Below, piece by piece: positions 16,452-24,595 of a stretch of DNA of 64,000 bases. The DNA lies in contig DASRQS010000131.1 in assembly GCA_035696365.1 (NCBI GenBank), forward strand, positions 1-64,000, given 5' to 3'. The notes beneath the pieces were generated by a model. That model had not been told where the DNA came from. It saw only the letters and a list, made by a program, of their open reading frames with translations, and did no database searches. How positions within the stretch are numbered: the first letter of the stretch is position 1; each line of letters begins with the position of its first letter. The DNA is from JALYLC01 sp035696365 (GTDB lineage Bacteria > Actinomycetota > Thermoleophilia > Gaiellales > JALYLC01). A program made the position numbers and the translations under genes.

Positions 16452-17369
16452 CTACCGCACGTAGGGCCGCAGCACGTCGCGCGCGATCAGGAATCCGCGC
16501 TTGACGAGCTCCACCTCGCCCTCGAAGGCGCGGTCCTCGTGCTCGATCGAGATCCAGCGGTCGTAGCCGACGGCGTAGAGCGCGGCGCAGAACCGGTTCC
16601 AGTGCACCTCTCCGAGCCCGGGCAGGCGCGGCACCTGCCAGTTCATACCCGCGCTGAGGACTCCGTGCTCCTGCAGCCCCGCGCGGTCGATCTCCATGTC
16701 CTTGGCGTGCACGTGGAGGATGCGATCGGCGAAGTCGTAGACGACGCGCTCGTAGTCGATCATCTGCCAGACGAGGTGCGAGGGGTCGAGGTTGAGGCCG
16801 AAGCCGGGGTCGGGGATGACGTTGAACAGCTCCCGCCAGATGTGCGGCGTGCGGGCCAGGTTCGTGCCGAACGGCCACTCGTCGCCGGAGAACAGCATCG
16901 GGCAGTTCTCGATCGCGATCTTCACGCCCTTGGCCCTCGCGCGCTCGAACATGGGCGGCCAGATCTCGGCGAACGAGCGCAGGTTCTCGTTCAGCGAGCG
17001 CGCGGGGTCGGCGCCGACGAAGCTGCCCACGACCTCGACGCCCAGCAGAACGGCGGCGTCCACGACGTGGTCGAGATGCGCGTTGACCTCCGCGCGGTGC
17101 ACGGGGTCGGGGTGCAGGTGGTTCGGGTAGTACGCGAGCGACGAGATGTCGAGGCCGCGCGTCGTGAGCATGTCGCGAATCGCCTGGGCGCCGGCGCTGT
17201 CGAGCCGCTCGGTGTCGATGTGCGAGACGCCCGCATAGCGGCGCTTCTCACCACCGCCGGCGGGCCAGCAGGCGACCTCGAGCGTCTCGAATCCGCTCGC
17301 GCCGGCCCAGTCGGCCACCTGCTCGAGCGTCAGATCGGGAAACGCCGCCGTCAACAATCCGAGCTTCAT
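16452..17369 (-). CDS. Sugar phosphate isomerase/epimerase (xylose isomerase-like TIM barrel)
   Basis: 305 residues of the AP_endonuc_2 TIM-barrel family. Expected metal residues appear at strand ends: glutamate in IAIENCPMLFSGDEW, aspartate and histidine in GLNLDPSHLVWQ, histidine in ILHVHAKDMEI and glutamate in ISIEHEDRAFEGE. Start is ATG 17369, preceded by GGAGG, not the upstream ATG. Such proteins isomerise or epimerise sugars or inositol derivatives. Divergent from the ROK kinase, and probably part of the same sugar pathway. The exact substrate cannot be read from sequence. Confidence 0.88.
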   Translation of the reverse strand: MKLGLLTAAFPDLTLEQVADWAGASGFETLEVACWPAGGGEKRRYAGVSHIDTERLDSAGAQAIRDMLTTRGLDISSLAYYPNHLHPDPVHRAEVNAHLDHVVDAAVLLGVEVVGSFVGADPARSLNENLRSFAEIWPPMFERARAKGVKIAIENCPMLFSGDEWPFGTNLARTPHIWRELFNVIPDPGFGLNLDPSHLVWQMIDYERVVYDFADRILHVHAKDMEIDRAGLQEHGVLSAGMNWQVPRLPGLGEVHWNRFCAALYAVGYDRWISIEHEDRAFEGEVELVKRGFLIARDVLRPYVR

Positions 17370-17417
17370 GCTGCAGCCTCCGTCGTGTGGTGCATCGCGC
17401 GAGCCTAGCGCCAACCG

Positions 17418-17423
17418 TAGGAT
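17418..17423 (+). promoter_or_regulatory. -10 element TAGGAT, leaderless promoter
   Basis: TAGGAT ends 8 bases before the GTG of the ROK kinase. Confidence 0.45.
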
Positions 17424-17431
17424 GCGCCGCT

Positions 17432-18325
17432 GTGAGCTTGCATCTCGGACTCGATCTCGGCGGCACGAACATCAAGTGGGTCGTGCTCGATCAGGATGCG
17501 AGGCCGCTCGTGGACGGCAGCCTGCCGACGGAGGCGGAGCGCGGGCCGGACCACGTCGTCTCCCGGCTGGCTCTGGCCGGGAAGGCCGCGATCGCCGCCG
17601 CCGGGCCGATCGCCACCGCCGGTGTTGGCGTGCCGGGGATCTACGACGAGACGCACGGCACGATCCGTTTCTTCACGAATCTCCCTGGCCCATGGGCGGG
17701 TCATCCGCTGGCTGCCCCGCTGAGCGAGGCGCTCGGCGTGCCCGTGCGGCTGATCAACGACGCCCGCGCCTTCACACTGGCCGAGGCGCGCATCGGCGCC
17801 GGCAAGGGCTGCCCGGCTCTCGTCGGGGTGACGCTCGGGACCGGCGTCGGCGGCGGCATCGTGCTGGACGGCCGCCTGGTGCTGGGCTACCACGGAACGG
17901 CGGGCGAGATCGGCCACCAGGTCATCGACTGCAATCCGGGGGCGCCGCCCTGCGGCTGTGGCAACACGGGCTGCCTCGAGGCGTTCGTGCGCGCCGCGGC
18001 GCTGGCGAGTGCGGCCGGCACGGCAACGGCCGCCGAGGCGTTCGCAGCCGACGAGCGCGGCGACCCGCGCGCCCACGCGGCCGTGGAGCAGTGGATCGAC
18101 TACCTCGCGATCGGGCTGGCCAACCTCGTCACCGTGCTCACGCCCGACCGCATCGTGCTCGGCGGGGGCGTCGCCTCGGCGTCCCCGCGCATCATCGCGC
18201 CGCTGCGCGAGCGGCTGAAGCCGCACGTGCACCTGACCGACCCGAGCCACGTGGACATCGTCCAGGCGGCGCTCGGCGTGCGAGCCGGCGCCATCGGCGC
18301 CGCGCTGCGCGGCCTCGACCCCTAG
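17432..18325 (+). CDS. ROK family sugar kinase
   Basis: 297 residues. ATP motif LGLDLGGTNIKWVVLD starts at residue 5; the ROK signature with sugar-binding GTAGEIGHQ and the zinc motif CGCGNTGCLE is intact near residues 155-185. It phosphorylates glucose, GlcNAc or a related hexose. No helix-turn-helix, so it is an enzyme rather than a repressor. Start GTG 17432 is chosen since the ATP strand begins right after it and a TANNNT hexamer lies 8 bases upstream; an earlier in-frame start at 17387 would add unrelated residues. Confidence 0.92.
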   Translation: MSLHLGLDLGGTNIKWVVLDQDARPLVDGSLPTEAERGPDHVVSRLALAGKAAIAAAGPIATAGVGVPGIYDETHGTIRFFTNLPGPWAGHPLAAPLSEALGVPVRLINDARAFTLAEARIGAGKGCPALVGVTLGTGVGGGIVLDGRLVLGYHGTAGEIGHQVIDCNPGAPPCGCGNTGCLEAFVRAAALASAAGTATAAEAFAADERGDPRAHAAVEQWIDYLAIGLANLVTVLTPDRIVLGGGVASASPRIIAPLRERLKPHVHLTDPSHVDIVQAALGVRAGAIGAALRGLDP

Positions 18326-18350
18326 TCCCACGGGCGGATACGTCTCGAAA

Positions 18351-18876
18351 TTGTCCCTGATCGCAGAGCTGGCGTCCGGCACGGCGCCCGAGAACGCATC
18401 GGCGGAAGCGCCTGTCCCGCCGCAACCGGCGCCCGAGGCTGCGACCGCTCCGCTACGAGTCGTGCGGGAACGCAATGTCACGCCTGATATCGAGGCGATG
18501 CCGCCCGTCGTGGAGCGCCGGGGCGTGGCCGCCAAGGGCCAGGCCGCCCGCGGCCACACCGTGCGTTGCCCGCGGAGAAGCTCGACACCCTGCTCGACCC
18601 GGTCGGCGAGACGGTGCTGCATCGTCAGCGGCTCGCCTGCCTCGTCGCGACCGGCGACGCATCGGACCACGAGGAGCTCTCCGACGAGCTCGATCTCGGC
18701 GACCGCCTCCTGGGCGCCTTGCAGGACGCCGCGATCCAGACGCGCGCGCTGCCGTTGGGATCGATCACCGGCCCGTTCCCGCGCGCCATCCGGGCCATCT
18801 CGAACGCCGAGGGTAAGGAGGTCGAGCTCGTCGTCGAGGGACCGAGCTCGACCGCGTGATCCTCGAGGGCCTCTCG
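18351..18876 (+). pseudogene. cheA: Decayed chemotaxis histidine kinase CheA (middle part only)
   Basis: Three frames together spell part of a CheA. One begins near 18351 with a proline/alanine-rich linker ending ARGHTVR. After a one-base loss the next frame, from TTG 18566, reads PAEKLDTLLDPVGETVLHRQ and then LGSITGPFPRAIR, the dimerisation-domain signature. After a second shift a third frame reads ELDRVILEGL before the match ends near 18876. The P1 phosphotransfer, ATPase and CheW-like domains are missing. No other chemotaxis gene is nearby. From 18877 to the larA promoter at 19003 I see no gene. Confidence 0.75.
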
Positions 18877-19002
18877 AGCTGCCGGGCAGCGCCCCGCGGC
18901 CGCAGTTCGAGTGGCCAGAGGTAGTCGGCCAGCCTCGCAGCGTCTGTGCCGGGGCTGCGGTGATCCAGGTGCCGATGGCTCGCGCAGATCCCGTAGGAAC
19001 GT

Positions 19003-19031
19003 TTGACCCTCGGCGGAGGCGTGCGTAGCCT
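19003..19031 (+). promoter_or_regulatory. Sigma70-type promoter of larA
   Basis: TTGACC (19003-19008), 17 bases, TAGCCT (19026-19031). Predicted start near 19038 leaves a leader of about 31 bases containing GAGGAG before ATG 19069. This is the clearest -35/-10 pair in the window. Confidence 0.65.
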
Positions 19032-19068
19032 GCGGGTGCCGGTCAGCCGAGAGACGAGGAGCCCAGGG

Positions 19069-20487
19069 ATGTCGCAGATGCATCGCGCCGTGATTCCGTA
19101 CGAGTCGATCGACCCGCTGACGATCGGCGCGGCCGAGAACGACGAGCTCGTGTACCGGGACACGCTCGAGCTCGACATCCCTGAGGCCAATCTGCTGGCC
19201 GAGATCCGCCCGCACGAGCCCGAGGCCCTGGCCGACGCGAGCGCCGCTGCGGCCCGCGCGCTCGAGCATCCGCACTCCGGGCCGCGCTTCAGCGAGCTGC
19301 TCGAGCGCGCCGCCAGCGTCGCGATCGTGATCGACAACCAGTTCCGGCCCACGCCGCAGTCGCGCATCCTGCCCGCCGTCTTCGACGCGCTCGAGGCCGC
19401 CGGCATCGACGACGCCGTGGTGGTGTGCGCCAACGGCAAGGTCTTCCCGATGTCGGAGTCCGACACCGAGCAGAAGATCGGCAAGCACAACCTCGCGCGC
19501 ATGGAGCGCATGGGCATCGCGTTCTTCCAGAACGACCCGCAGAACGAGGACATGTACACGTTCATCGGCGTCTCCTCGCGCGGCACCCCCGTCTGGCTGC
19601 ACAAGGAGGTCGCCAAGCGCGACCTCAAGATCACGATCGGCCAGGCGCAGTCGAACCACTGGGGCGCAGGCGGGGGCGGCAAGCTGATCCTGCCTGGCGT
19701 GACCTCCGACGAGACGGTGGAGTCCAACCACTGCGCGTTCGTGCCCTCGCCGCAGACGCACTACGGCGCCTATCGCGGGCCGATGCGCTCCGACATCGAC
19801 GAGGTCGCGACGATGTGCGGCCTGCAGTGCACCATGAACGCACTGCTCGACACGCGCGGCCGCGTGATCGACATCATCTTCGGCAAGCACCCCGACGCGC
19901 ACCGCGCCGCGATCGAGAAGTTCAACTCGATCTACGCCTACGAGCATCCCGGCGAGCAGGCCGACATCGCCATCTGCGGCGTGTTCGCACCCACCGACCA
20001 CCTCTTCTTCCACACGGGGTGGGGGTGCATGTCGGCCGACTTCGTGCTCAAGGACGGCGGCGAGATCATCTACTGCAGCCCGTCGCCCGGCGTGCACACG
20101 GCGATCGGCGACTTCCCAGGGCTGGCGCTCATGGATCTGATGAAGCCCTACATGCCGCCCACGCCGGAGAACTACCAGCGCGTGCTGCGCGACATCCACA
20201 CGCGCACGATCCAGATGTGGGCCGGCTGCATCTGGGTGCCGATCTACGAGGTCATGACGCGCAAGCGGCTGACGATGGTCACGCTGGAGGAGAACCTGGC
20301 GATGGCCGCCGACATCGGCATGGAGGCGACGACCTCGCTGGACGAGGCGTTTGCCGCTGCGCTCGCGCGCAAGGGCCCGGACGCCAAGGTCATCGTGCTG
20401 CCGTTCGCGCGCTACCAGTTGCCGCGCAACCTGATTCGCATGACCTCCGACGAGACGCCGCCGGTGGGCGCCGTCGCGGGTGCGTGA
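19069..20487 (+). CDS. larA: LarA-family nickel-dependent 2-hydroxyacid racemase
   Basis: 472 residues of the DUF2088/LarA family, slightly longer than the 424-residue lactate racemase of Lactobacillus plantarum. The segment QSNHWGAGGGGKLILPGVT, followed shortly by ESNH, holds the lysine that anchors the pyridinium cofactor and the nickel-binding histidines. The enzyme uses the nickel-pincer nucleotide made by LarB, LarC and LarE, all encoded on the opposite strand at 24596-27269. Many LarA homologues act on other 2-hydroxyacids, so lactate is only one candidate. ATG 19069 is selected by its ribosome site. The gene is followed by two overlapping small genes. Confidence 0.88.
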   Translation: MSQMHRAVIPYESIDPLTIGAAENDELVYRDTLELDIPEANLLAEIRPHEPEALADASAAAARALEHPHSGPRFSELLERAASVAIVIDNQFRPTPQSRILPAVFDALEAAGIDDAVVVCANGKVFPMSESDTEQKIGKHNLARMERMGIAFFQNDPQNEDMYTFIGVSSRGTPVWLHKEVAKRDLKITIGQAQSNHWGAGGGGKLILPGVTSDETVESNHCAFVPSPQTHYGAYRGPMRSDIDEVATMCGLQCTMNALLDTRGRVIDIIFGKHPDAHRAAIEKFNSIYAYEHPGEQADIAICGVFAPTDHLFFHTGWGCMSADFVLKDGGEIIYCSPSPGVHTAIGDFPGLALMDLMKPYMPPTPENYQRVLRDIHTRTIQMWAGCIWVPIYEVMTRKRLTMVTLEENLAMAADIGMEATTSLDEAFAAALARKGPDAKVIVLPFARYQLPRNLIRMTSDETPPVGAVAGA

Positions 20488-20747
20488 TCCGCGGCTCGAC
20501 CACGATCGTCGAGATCCTCCGCCAGTTCCCCGAGGGAGAGGCGGCGGAGCTGATGCGCAAGCTCTACTGGCCGTGCGCGCACTGCGGCGGCGCGCTGCGC
20601 GAGCCGCTGACGATGGCGGCCGTGCGCCACCGCAATCCGCCGCGCGCGGTGCTGGAGGCCTTCCGCGCGCTCGAGCGCGGGGAGTTGGCCGACGAGCACA
20701 TCGCGGCCGCGGGCGTCAAGGTCCCGCGCGCCGGGGGCTTCCGCTGA
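20484..20747 (+). CDS. Small DUF1858-like protein with CxxC
   Basis: 87 residues. The N-terminal half (TTIVEILRQFPEGEAAELMR) and a CAHC pair near residue 33 resemble DUF1858, a small helical domain often attached to redox or hybrid-cluster proteins and to ScdA N-termini. GTG start overlaps the LarA stop by 4 bases, and its own stop overlaps the next gene, so it is co-translated with LarA. Role unknown; a partner or electron-transfer accessory of the racemase is one option. The family call is from pattern memory. Confidence 0.55.
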   Translation: MIRGSTTIVEILRQFPEGEAAELMRKLYWPCAHCGGALREPLTMAAVRHRNPPRAVLEAFRALERGELADEHIAAAGVKVPRAGGFR

Positions 20748-21700
20748 GCGCGCCGCCCTGGCACCGCGAGATCGTGCCCTGGCCGCGGCGGCTGCGCGTG
20801 GGCTTCGGTGGCGAGACCGTCGCAGAGACGGGCAACGCCATCCTGCTGCGCCAGCACGGGTTCCTGCCGGTGTTCTGGCTGCCCGGCGCCGATGTGCGCC
20901 TCGACCTGCTGGAGCCGAGCGACTGGACGACGGAGTCGCCCTATCGCGGCAGGGCGACCTACTGGCACCTGCGCGCGGGCGAGCGCGTGGCCGAGAGCTC
21001 CGTCTGGACGTATCCCGAGCCCCGCGATGGGTCGCCCGACACGCGCGGCTACTACTGCCTCGACTTCCACTCGATGGACGCCTGGTACGAGGAGGAGGAG
21101 CGGATCTACGTCCACGCCCGCGATCCGTATCTGCGGGCCGACGCGAGGCGCTCCTCGCGTCACGTCACCGTGCAGGTCGCCGGCCTGGAGGTGGCCGACA
21201 CGCGCCGGCCTGTCCTGCTCGACGAGACCGGGCTGATCACGCGGTACTACCTCCCGCTCGCAGACGTGCGGCACGATCTGCTCGTCCCGTCGGACACGTT
21301 CACGGAATGCCCCTACAAGGGCCGCTGCGACTACTGGTCGGTGCGCGCCGGCGACGGGCTCGCACGGGACGCCGCCTGGCGCTACCAGCTGCCGCTGCCC
21401 GATGTGAGCGCGATCGCCGGGCACGTCTGCTTCTGGCAGGAGCGCGAGGACACCGTGCTGCGCGTGGACGGCGAGGTCCTGCCCCGCCCCACCGGCGACC
21501 CCGGGGGCGACGGCGTCGAGGCGCTGCCGCCGTGGCGCGAACGCCACGTGATGCCGCGGCCGGCGAGCATGCGGGGCGTGCCGGCGGGTGAGCTGCAGCG
21601 CGACCGCGCGCGTCCGAACAACCGCGCGGAGGGCCCGCCGGACGGTGTCATGGACATGGCCCACGAACGTGCCGGCGGGCGCAGGTTGTGGCGCTACTAG
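20744..21700 (+). CDS. Double DUF427 domain protein
   Basis: About 318 residues with two DUF427 domains, at residues about 15-115 and 140-240. Each shows the family pattern: LEPSDWTTESPYRGRATYW in the first and LVPSDTFTECPYKGRCDYW in the second, followed by the paired tryptophan strand. Biochemical function of DUF427 is unknown. The start may be CTG 20744, which overlaps the previous stop, or GTG 20774. The last 60 residues are arginine- and proline-rich without a known domain. Convergent overlap of 4 bases with the SRPBCC gene. Confidence 0.8.
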   Translation: MSAPPWHREIVPWPRRLRVGFGGETVAETGNAILLRQHGFLPVFWLPGADVRLDLLEPSDWTTESPYRGRATYWHLRAGERVAESSVWTYPEPRDGSPDTRGYYCLDFHSMDAWYEEEERIYVHARDPYLRADARRSSRHVTVQVAGLEVADTRRPVLLDETGLITRYYLPLADVRHDLLVPSDTFTECPYKGRCDYWSVRAGDGLARDAAWRYQLPLPDVSAIAGHVCFWQEREDTVLRVDGEVLPRPTGDPGGDGVEALPPWRERHVMPRPASMRGVPAGELQRDRARPNNRAEGPPDGVMDMAHERAGGRRLWRY

Positions 21701-22188
21701 GCTCGCGCCGCGAGCTGCTCCGCGAGGCGATCGAGGCTCTGCGTCATGCCCTGGCTCATCCCGGTCGAGAACGCCGCGGCGCGGGCGCCGGTGGACACGA
21801 ACTGCACGGTGCACGTCAGCCGCGTCCCGTCGTCCTCGCCGGCGAGCACGACGGTGTTGAGCGTCTCGGGCCAGTCGCCGCCCCAGGCCTCGGTGAAAAC
21901 CAGGCGCTCGGGCGGCGAGACCTCCCGGTAGACGCCGTGCATGCTCAGCTCGGTCCCGTCCGGGCCGCGCCATGCGAAGCGCCACGCGCCTCCGGCGCGC
22001 AGATCGACGTCGCACACGGGCATCGTCCAGCCGTCCGGGCCGAGCATCCAGTCCTTGATGCGAGCGGGGCTCGTCCAGGCGTCGAAGACGAGCGCGGGGG
22101 GCGCGGCGAAGAAGCGGGTGACCGCGAGCTCGCGGTCGCTGGGCGTCGAGAACGTCGTCGTCGTGGGCTCACCGTCCGCCGCCCTCAT
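21697..22188 (-). CDS. SRPBCC (AHSA1/CalC-like) domain protein
   Basis: 163 residues with the AHSA1 pattern: RELAVTRFFAAPPALVFDAW at residues 19-38, PVCDVDLRAGGAWRF, then PERLVFTEAW and TRLTCTVQF, ending in an amphipathic helix. The fold makes a hydrophobic ligand pocket or a chaperone cofactor. Its ATG overlaps the stop of the upstream DUF427 gene by 4 bases, so both form a two-gene operon. Ligand unknown. Confidence 0.88.
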   Translation of the reverse strand: MRAADGEPTTTTFSTPSDRELAVTRFFAAPPALVFDAWTSPARIKDWMLGPDGWTMPVCDVDLRAGGAWRFAWRGPDGTELSMHGVYREVSPPERLVFTEAWGGDWPETLNTVVLAGEDDGTRLTCTVQFVSTGARAAAFSTGMSQGMTQSLDRLAEQLAARA

Positions 22189-22820
22189 GACGTATCTCCC
22201 GCCGGTCGCTGTTCGATCTCGTGCACGAGCTCGTCGCGGAAGGCGAGCAGGCCCGCGATGCGCGGAAGCTGCGGGATCGTGAAGCGGTAGGTCCACGCCA
22301 CGTCGGGGTGCAGCTCTCCTCCGACGCGCGCCGAGAACCACACGGCACTGCCCGTGTACGGCGAGCTCGTGACCGTGTCGCTGGGCTCCAGCAGGTCGTG
22401 CCGGACGTCGGCCTGGGCGAAATAGAAGCGCGCCGGCTCGTCGGTCTCGAACACTGCCGTCGGCCGTCTCGACTCGGCCAGGATCTCGCCGGCGACCAGG
22501 ACGCGCACGTGGCGCGCGCTGGCGAGCGCGTCGACGCGGTGATACGGGCTGCGTGGCCCTCCGGCGAGCGGCTCGTCCTCCTCGAGGAACGTCTCGACAT
22601 GCGCGTTGTCGAGCAGCGAGTAGCCTGGCGCTCCCTCGAGCGGCCGCCAGGCCGCCTCCGGCAGAGCGCCCCGCTCGATGTCCGCCTCCGGGAACGCGTA
22701 GGCCGGGGGCGCGCCGTCGCGCAGGGCGAGCAGGGCCGCGCGGGAGTCCGCGACGGTACGGCCGCCTGCGGCCAGCGCGCGCACGCGCCAGGTCACGGGT
22801 TCGAGCGACAGCTGCCTCAC
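22185..22820 (-). CDS. DUF427 domain protein
   Basis: 211 residues. A first half shows a partial DUF427-like pattern (TVADSRAALLAL ... YAFPEADIERG), and a full domain follows near residues 100-190 with LEPSDTVTSSPYTGSAVWF. It is the third DUF427 protein region in 2 kb. GTG start; a TACCAT hexamer 7 bases upstream suggests a leaderless transcript. It is divergent from the SDR gene, with only 23 bases between start codons. Confidence 0.8.
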   Translation of the reverse strand: MRQLSLEPVTWRVRALAAGGRTVADSRAALLALRDGAPPAYAFPEADIERGALPEAAWRPLEGAPGYSLLDNAHVETFLEEDEPLAGGPRSPYHRVDALASARHVRVLVAGEILAESRRPTAVFETDEPARFYFAQADVRHDLLEPSDTVTSSPYTGSAVWFSARVGGELHPDVAWTYRFTIPQLPRIAGLLAFRDELVHEIEQRPAGDTS

Positions 22821-22827
22821 CGGCCCG

Positions 22828-22837
22828 ATGGTAGCCT
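22828..22837. promoter_or_regulatory. Overlapping divergent -10 elements
   Basis: ATGGTAGCCT contains TAGCCT on the plus strand (22832-22837, 6 bases before ATG 22844) and TACCAT on the minus strand (22833-22828, 7 bases before GTG 22820). The two hexamers share the central TA, so one site would serve two leaderless divergent genes. Confidence 0.5.
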
Positions 22838-22843
22838 CGCCCG

Positions 22844-23614
22844 ATGCCCGGAGTCATGGACAGCTTCCGTCTCGACGGCCACGTCGCCTGCGTGACCGGC
22901 ACGACCCGCGGAATCGGGCAGACGGCCGCGGTGGCGCTGGCCGAGGCCGGCTGCGACATCGTCCATCTCGACCGGCGCGATCCCGCCGAGACGAGAGAGC
23001 AGGTCGAGGCACTCGGACGCCGCAGCGCGCTCGTCGAACTCGACCTCGAGCAGGCCGACGCGGATGACTGCGAGCGCGCGATCCAATCCGCCGCCGCCGC
23101 GTTCGGGCGCCTCGACGTGCTCGTCAACTCCGCGGGCGTCGTCGCGCGCGGCACCGTCCTCGACGTGAGCATGGAAGAGGCGGAGCGCGTGCTGCACGTC
23201 AACCTGCACTGTGTCCTCGCTCTCTCGCGCGCGGCCGGCCGGGGCTTCGTGGAGCAGGGCAGCGGCGCGATCGTGAACGTCGCCTCGCTGCTGGCATTCC
23301 AGGGCGGCGTGCTCGTCTCCGCCTACGCGATCGCGAAGCACGGCGTGCTGGGGCTGACGCGCGCGCTCGCCAACGAGTGGGCGCCACACGGCGTGCGCGT
23401 CAACGCGCTGGCGCCGGGCTACATCGCCACCGATTTCAACAGGCCGCTGCGCGACGACGCCCAGCGCTTCAAGGCGATCACCGACCGCATCCCCGCCGGC
23501 CGCTGGGGTTTGCCCGAGGATCTCGCCGGCGCCTTCGTCTACCTCTGCTCGCCGGCCAGCCGCTACGTGAACGGCGAGATCCTGACCGTCGACGGCGGCT
23601 GGATGGGCCGCTGA
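22844..23614 (+). CDS. SDR family oxidoreductase (2-deoxy-D-gluconate 3-dehydrogenase-like)
   Basis: 256-residue classical short-chain dehydrogenase. Cofactor motif TGTTRGIGQTAAVAL, NSAG in the middle, and active site S-Y-K in VNVASLLAFQ and SAYAIAKHG. The KduD-like end ASRYVNGEILTVDGGWMGR is complete. Acidic residue after beta2 (VHLDRRD) favours NAD. Probably oxidises a sugar acid or similar hydroxyl compound. ATG 22844 is supported by the -10 spacing; 22859 is an in-frame alternative. Confidence 0.88.
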   Translation: MPGVMDSFRLDGHVACVTGTTRGIGQTAAVALAEAGCDIVHLDRRDPAETREQVEALGRRSALVELDLEQADADDCERAIQSAAAAFGRLDVLVNSAGVVARGTVLDVSMEEAERVLHVNLHCVLALSRAAGRGFVEQGSGAIVNVASLLAFQGGVLVSAYAIAKHGVLGLTRALANEWAPHGVRVNALAPGYIATDFNRPLRDDAQRFKAITDRIPAGRWGLPEDLAGAFVYLCSPASRYVNGEILTVDGGWMGR

Positions 23615-23703
23615 TGCCCGTCAGGCGGATCGTCCCCGATATCCACTCGCAGGATCCCGGGGCGAGCCGCGCGTTCTACGTCGACGTGCTCGGCCTGGGG
23701 TAG
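23614..23703 (+). pseudogene. Glyoxalase/VOC fragment (29 residues)
   Basis: Directly overlapping the SDR stop (TGATG), an ATG opens VRRIVPDIHSQDPGASRAFY and LGLG, the first beta-alpha unit of a vicinal oxygen chelate protein, then stops at TAG 23701. The metal-binding remainder is absent. A decayed gene once coupled to the SDR. Confidence 0.55.
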
Positions 23704-23711
23704 CGATGGAC

Positions 23712-24572
23712 TCAGCGAGAACGTCTGAGGGCGCCCACCGCTGCCGCGAGGGCATCCTCGTAGCGACCGCCGAAGCCGACGCGCGTGATCGCGTCGAAGC
23801 GGAAGTGCTCCTCGTCGAGCCACGTGCCGAGTGGCGACACCTTCTGCAGCAGCACCCCGTCGTCGTCCATTCCGGCGATCCGGCCGATCCAGAAGGCCCC
23901 GGGCTCCATGTCCTGGCTCACGAGGTGAATCAGGGCGCTCGCTCCCTGCGCGGCCTGCAGGAGCCCGCGCACGTCGTCGAGCTCGATCGTCGGCGGGCCG
24001 CCCGCGAGCGGACGCGCTGCCAGCACCCTCGGCAGCAGCGAGCTGTCCGCCTCGACCGGCTCGATCTCCGCGACGGAGCCGAGCTTGAGCGCGCGGAAGC
24101 CGTCCGCCGATCCATGGCCGTCCACGATCTGGATCAGCGCCCAGTGCGCGCCGACGCCGGCGACGTATCCCGTCATCTCGTGGTACTCGCCCCACCCGCG
24201 CACGTTCACGAGCGTCCTGCTCTCGGCGAGCCCTTGCAGATTCGCCGGGCTGTCGTCGTCCTCGTCTTCCTCGAGGGGGTACGAGTAGAGCTCGCTCATG
24301 TGCGCGGTCCCGGCGAGCGCGGTGTCGATCGCGAGCTCCATGATCTCGGGCGAGATGGATCCCGCGTGTAGACGGTCGCGCACGGGCTCGGCCTCGCCGA
24401 GATCGGCGATCCGAAGCCCGAGCTCCCGCAGCATCGCGGCTGCGGCTGAGCGGAGCTCGTTCTCGCCCGTCGCCGGTGCGAGCACGTGCACGAAGCCACC
24501 GCCGATGTCGCCGCCGGCCGGGTCGACGGGAACGACCTGCGCGAGACCGATCCAGACGTCCTTTCCGCTCAC
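23712..24572 (-). CDS. Uncharacterised two-part protein at the end of the lar operon
   Basis: 286 residues, no family recognised. The first 120 residues include an acidic run (EEDEDDD near residue 110). After this come two similar barrel-like units: VNVRGWGEYHEMTGYVAG with DGFRALKLGSVAEIE, and AFWIGRIAGMDDDGVLLQKV with EEHFRFDAITRVGFGG. This spacing resembles small Sm-like beta-barrel repeats. No signal peptide or membrane segment. GTG 24572 lies 23 bases after the larE stop, so it is probably the last gene of the IclR-larBCE transcript. A role in nickel cofactor handling is only suggested by position. Confidence 0.55.
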   Translation of the reverse strand: MSGKDVWIGLAQVVPVDPAGGDIGGGFVHVLAPATGENELRSAAAAMLRELGLRIADLGEAEPVRDRLHAGSISPEIMELAIDTALAGTAHMSELYSYPLEEDEDDDSPANLQGLAESRTLVNVRGWGEYHEMTGYVAGVGAHWALIQIVDGHGSADGFRALKLGSVAEIEPVEADSSLLPRVLAARPLAGGPPTIELDDVRGLLQAAQGASALIHLVSQDMEPGAFWIGRIAGMDDDGVLLQKVSPLGTWLDEEHFRFDAITRVGFGGRYEDALAAAVGALRRSR

Positions 24573-24595
24573 CGGCGCCAGCCCAGGGTGCGCGG

